This document shows, one piece after another, positions 63,101 through 64,000 of a DNA stretch of 64,000 nucleotides; within the stretch, counting starts at the first letter, position 1, and each line of letters begins with the position of its first letter. A program made the translations under genes and the position numbers. The stretch comes from Prorocentrum cordatum (lineage: Eukaryota > Sar > Dinophyceae > Prorocentrales > Prorocentraceae), in NCBI GenBank assembly GCA_963575745.1, contig CAUYUJ010016693.1, positions 783,425 to 847,424 on the forward strand, given 5' to 3'. Below the pieces are notes generated by a model that was not told the origin of the DNA, did not search any database, and saw nothing but the letters and a program-made list of their open reading frames with translations.

Positions 63101-63889
63101 CCTCGTCCTGGGCGGGCCCGCTCTCCCCAAGAAGCCAGACGAGCAGACACCTATGCGGTCCCACCTAGAGGACAGCTCGAACTCGATCCCCGAGATGACC
63201 AGGTCCCAGAGCCCCGCGAGGTCGCCTTGGGCCAAAAGCTTGGGGCCCGCAACATCGAGCACGGCCTTCCAAGGGTACACAGGGGGCCTCGCGCACCCAA
63301 TAGGGGGCACCGCAGGGAAAGGCTTGGGCTCATCGGGGACCCTGGCCCACATCGGGGTATCAGACGCGGCGAAGCCTATGGAGACAGGGAGGTGAGGATA
63401 AGTAGAGGCCTCCTCGTCAACATGAACCTGCTTGTGCAATCGAGTCGCTAGCATGCTGCTAGCCACGAAGAAATCAATAAAAGAGCCAGGCTGAGAGTGC
63501 CTGCAGCTGGGCAGGGCAGAAACATATGCGAGGGCACTCACTGCCTCCAGCCAGCCTGACTGGTTGAGCTCGTCGATCTCCATGTTCCAGTCCGCGCAGA
63601 TGACCCAGGGCACCTGGAGCGCGTTCAGCACACACACACGTACTGCACGAGGGTCCAAACATGCGAGCAATTGGCCGCACCAAATCCCTCGCCGTCCTTG
63701 AGGTACGCCGAGATGACCACGAGTCCACCTGGCAGTCCCCATCGAACATGGCAAGCCACTGCGCGCCCTGGAATCAAGATATGGCTGTCGCGCTGCGGCG
63801 GGGCCGTGGCCGTGATGTACGACGGAACCAACACAGCCACGCCACCTGTAGTACCAGCGCCGCTGTCGCTGCTGATGGCCGGTGCCCAC
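59888..63889 (-). CDS. LINE 1 ORF2: endonuclease (C-part), reverse transcriptase, CCHC, RNase H (N-part)
   Basis: A 1333-codon frame, though only about residues 85-1233 are natural. WVICADWNMEIDEL (about residue 94) is the endonuclease D-x-N block, SFIDFFVASSML (about 136) its catalytic Asp strand, and TYPHLPVSIGF the S-D-H/H-x-P end. RT motifs: LLDMIKCFEMIHPAQL (A, about 609), GILAGCSHATGML (B, about 668) and ALVDDVSLQL (C, about 700), with both Asp present. CRVCQAPQGSYGHIWYDC (about 1040) is a CX2CX8HX4C knuckle. RNase H begins at CFVDGSC (about 1130, first Asp) and GRAERWSIRQAL (about 1176, Glu). Before residue 85 the frame is a shadow of the true endonuclease frame; after the C10 run it is a shadow again. 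The protein would copy its own RNA at a nicked genomic target. Confidence 0.85.
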   Translation of the reverse strand: MGTGHQQRQRRWYYRWRGCVGSVVHHGHGPAAARQPYLDSRARSGLPCSMGTARWTRGHLGVPQGRRGIWCGQLLACLDPRAVRVCVLNALQVPWVICADWNMEIDELNQSGWLEAVSALAYVSALPSCRHSQPGSFIDFFVASSMLATRLHKQVHVDEEASTYPHLPVSIGFAASDTPMWARVPDEPKPFPAVPPIGCARPPVYPWKAVLDVAGPKLLAQGDLAGLWDLVISGIEFELSSRWDRIGVCSSGFLGRAGPPRTRWKKLAWAPPKTRTYKDPSTKAWATALGWAKHLGKCRQFLTKEVAGLQERAAICELTPNQHVKLLRALADASNFMIKVGACKKVLARLDDRTSGFFQSGFAVLARADFAEVLTHVYLTAKAKIGAAEAAASSAWLAWAREAFQRGASQAHRFSKVRAVQEVVAAGSKSQPFQLADQEMQPWADIWRTHECSKLPLPDGAHAWPSLPCITASEVEDCIQQFKINTAAGPSRIAPRALLHLSQGAYEGIAFLFNGCEAQLAWPNDRVWTEMVRLAKPDGGVRLIALINTLCRVWGKLRKPVTCSWQESHGCLEIWGTRKRHSSTDSAFAHNLSAELASLLGEISISVLLDMIKCFEMIHPAQLIKEAEAVSFPPRLAWMLVDLYRQPRRLKAFGSLSESLEVFQGILAGCSHATGMLFVLTFRALKRLNQIAPCVTPRALVDDVSLQLVATTPDTLPQLEKAVRIFRCDAQVLGLNTQPKKSGIVAASGRSKRLFRHGAAQLKLQFRPWMRNLGHELAGGKVLRLQEKARLKSLKQRRRKYMALRSAVGRKASLLFRTGALPAAGQGGGVSGVSDVSLRYFRQLASTLTGGKKHGGVTAYLLAHRDPFYDPIFDCTLTICLRYAAWIWDSRVCLGRAQRAWAQLRCYFDDNPTWQIAKGPMSACWLSLHRIGWAMTSAHTFLSDTNFTINLVTTCPYDVKLYMIEGIQRWQHRRLLHHMPTSQGTEQVWHRALRGGLQAIRCPRQLGALSAVMADVIPLPSVRASQGYRISPECRVCQAPQGSYGHIWYDCAGLVLDGVDALGEQVPDEVLSHRNALINSCLDILGNPQAETTYLSYGIPSLSVALEPPEAHPQVQHWGNVSGPRGPTCFVDGSCLQSSLPEVARAGWAAVQLNQVLIPVRAVFGALPGVRQTIGRAERWSIRQALHYAPKVEKIVSDLQASVREGNAWDPEQAAGLAKHASIWADIFRNQQHDPPPNLFGAPPTCRSMMLLKKASLLSTGRGTYGLICSRSSARRPTVTRMDSVRPWRGNIDIISPLLSSWRGLLRGCCSLKRGLVILRCLSSPRSPPFPPS

Positions 63890-63993
63890 AGGCCTTTCCA
63901 GCCCGCGTCGAGCATGGCATGCTGCTTGTCAGCCAAGTGCACCTGGTCCACATGCGTCTCCTGGACGGCCATGACCGAGCAATCAGCCTGCAC
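63630..63993 (-). CDS. LINE 1 endonuclease N-terminal part (partial at right edge)
   Basis: Minus frame with CSVMAVQETHVDQVHLADKQ, where QETH carries the catalytic Glu of APE-type endonucleases. TGGVAVLVPSYI and VVISAYLKDGEGFGAANCSH follow as strands of the fold. It runs into a GT repeat (VQYVCVC) and a stop, while the main ORF continues VCVLNALQVPWVICADWN in another frame; two bases too many in the GT run explain the break. The 5' end of the element and any ORF1 are outside the window. Confidence 0.75.
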
Positions 63994-64000
63994 CGCGTAG

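Larger units (their letters stand above)
58981..64000 (-). mobile_element. LINE 1: non-LTR retrotransposon, 5' end beyond window
   Basis: Minus-strand domain order: APE endonuclease (64.0-63.45 kb), reverse transcriptase (about 62.3-61.5 kb), CCHC knuckle (about 60.77 kb), RNase H (60.5-60.0 kb), then two CxxC modules to the TAA at 58981. Four frames are joined at three simple-sequence runs: GT repeat (63.63 kb), C10 (60.18 kb) and T18/A12 (59.49 kb). Otherwise conserved blocks are complete, so the copy is young or the breaks are assembly errors. Confidence 0.85.

Overview
The window looks like nuclear DNA of a dinoflagellate. The evidence is relict copies of the 22-nt dinoflagellate spliced leader (DinoSL) at four places, sparse G/C-ending protein-coding segments in a sea of simple repeats, non-LTR retrotransposon ORFs of the multidomain type (APE endonuclease, reverse transcriptase, CCHC knuckle, RNase H), and possible GT-AG introns. 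A Prorocentrum-like, GC-rich genome is my guess; the sequence alone does not prove the genus. Nothing here looks bacterial, organellar or viral.

Layout. 0-0.43 kb: 5' part of a minus-strand gene running off the left edge. 1.07-3.9 kb: a dispersed CAAGATGGCC repeat, an eight-copy 200-bp tandem array with a strong hairpin, and GT/GGT microsatellites. 3.9-6.4 kb: minus-strand P-loop NTPase gene (DUF3987/primase-helicase-like by motif) with one in-frame stop, cut at its 5' side by an AT-rich satellite. 6.4-10.1 kb: a two-copy composite of about 155-bp satellite, a unique 300-bp block, a CCAA minisatellite and a GGTGTCC heptamer minisatellite. 10.7-13.8 kb: plus-strand multi-exon gene of unknown function with frame breaks and two large palindromes. 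14.2-15.9 kb: rearranged dispersed repeat, then AT and GA microsatellites. 16-19.3 kb: three unknown protein genes, a nested palindrome and a relict SL. 20.3-22.4 kb: transposase-like gene behind a relict SL. 22.5-29.9 kb: dispersed repeat, gene fragments, C-rich minisatellite. 30.2-31.1 kb: two related 160-bp inverted-repeat elements, each flanked by direct repeats of 24-34 bp. 31-51 kb: mostly simple repeats, one unknown minus-strand gene, a Gln/Tyr-rich repeat protein, a TA-flanked Tc1/mariner-type MITE and further dispersed repeats. 51.1-57.9 kb: a degenerate minus-strand LINE whose 5' end carries tandem relict SLs and which lies between two CCT microsatellites. 59-64 kb: a second, better preserved minus-strand LINE running off the right edge.

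How the parts relate. The genes do not form an operon or pathway. The unifying theme is retroposition: relict SLs in front of a LINE, a transposase-like gene and an unknown gene indicate that trans-spliced mRNAs were copied back into the genome, plausibly by LINEs like the two seen here. Nearly every recognisable gene is broken by a frameshift at a homopolymer or dinucleotide run, or by a single in-frame stop. Whether these are real pseudogene lesions or assembly errors cannot be settled from the sequence.
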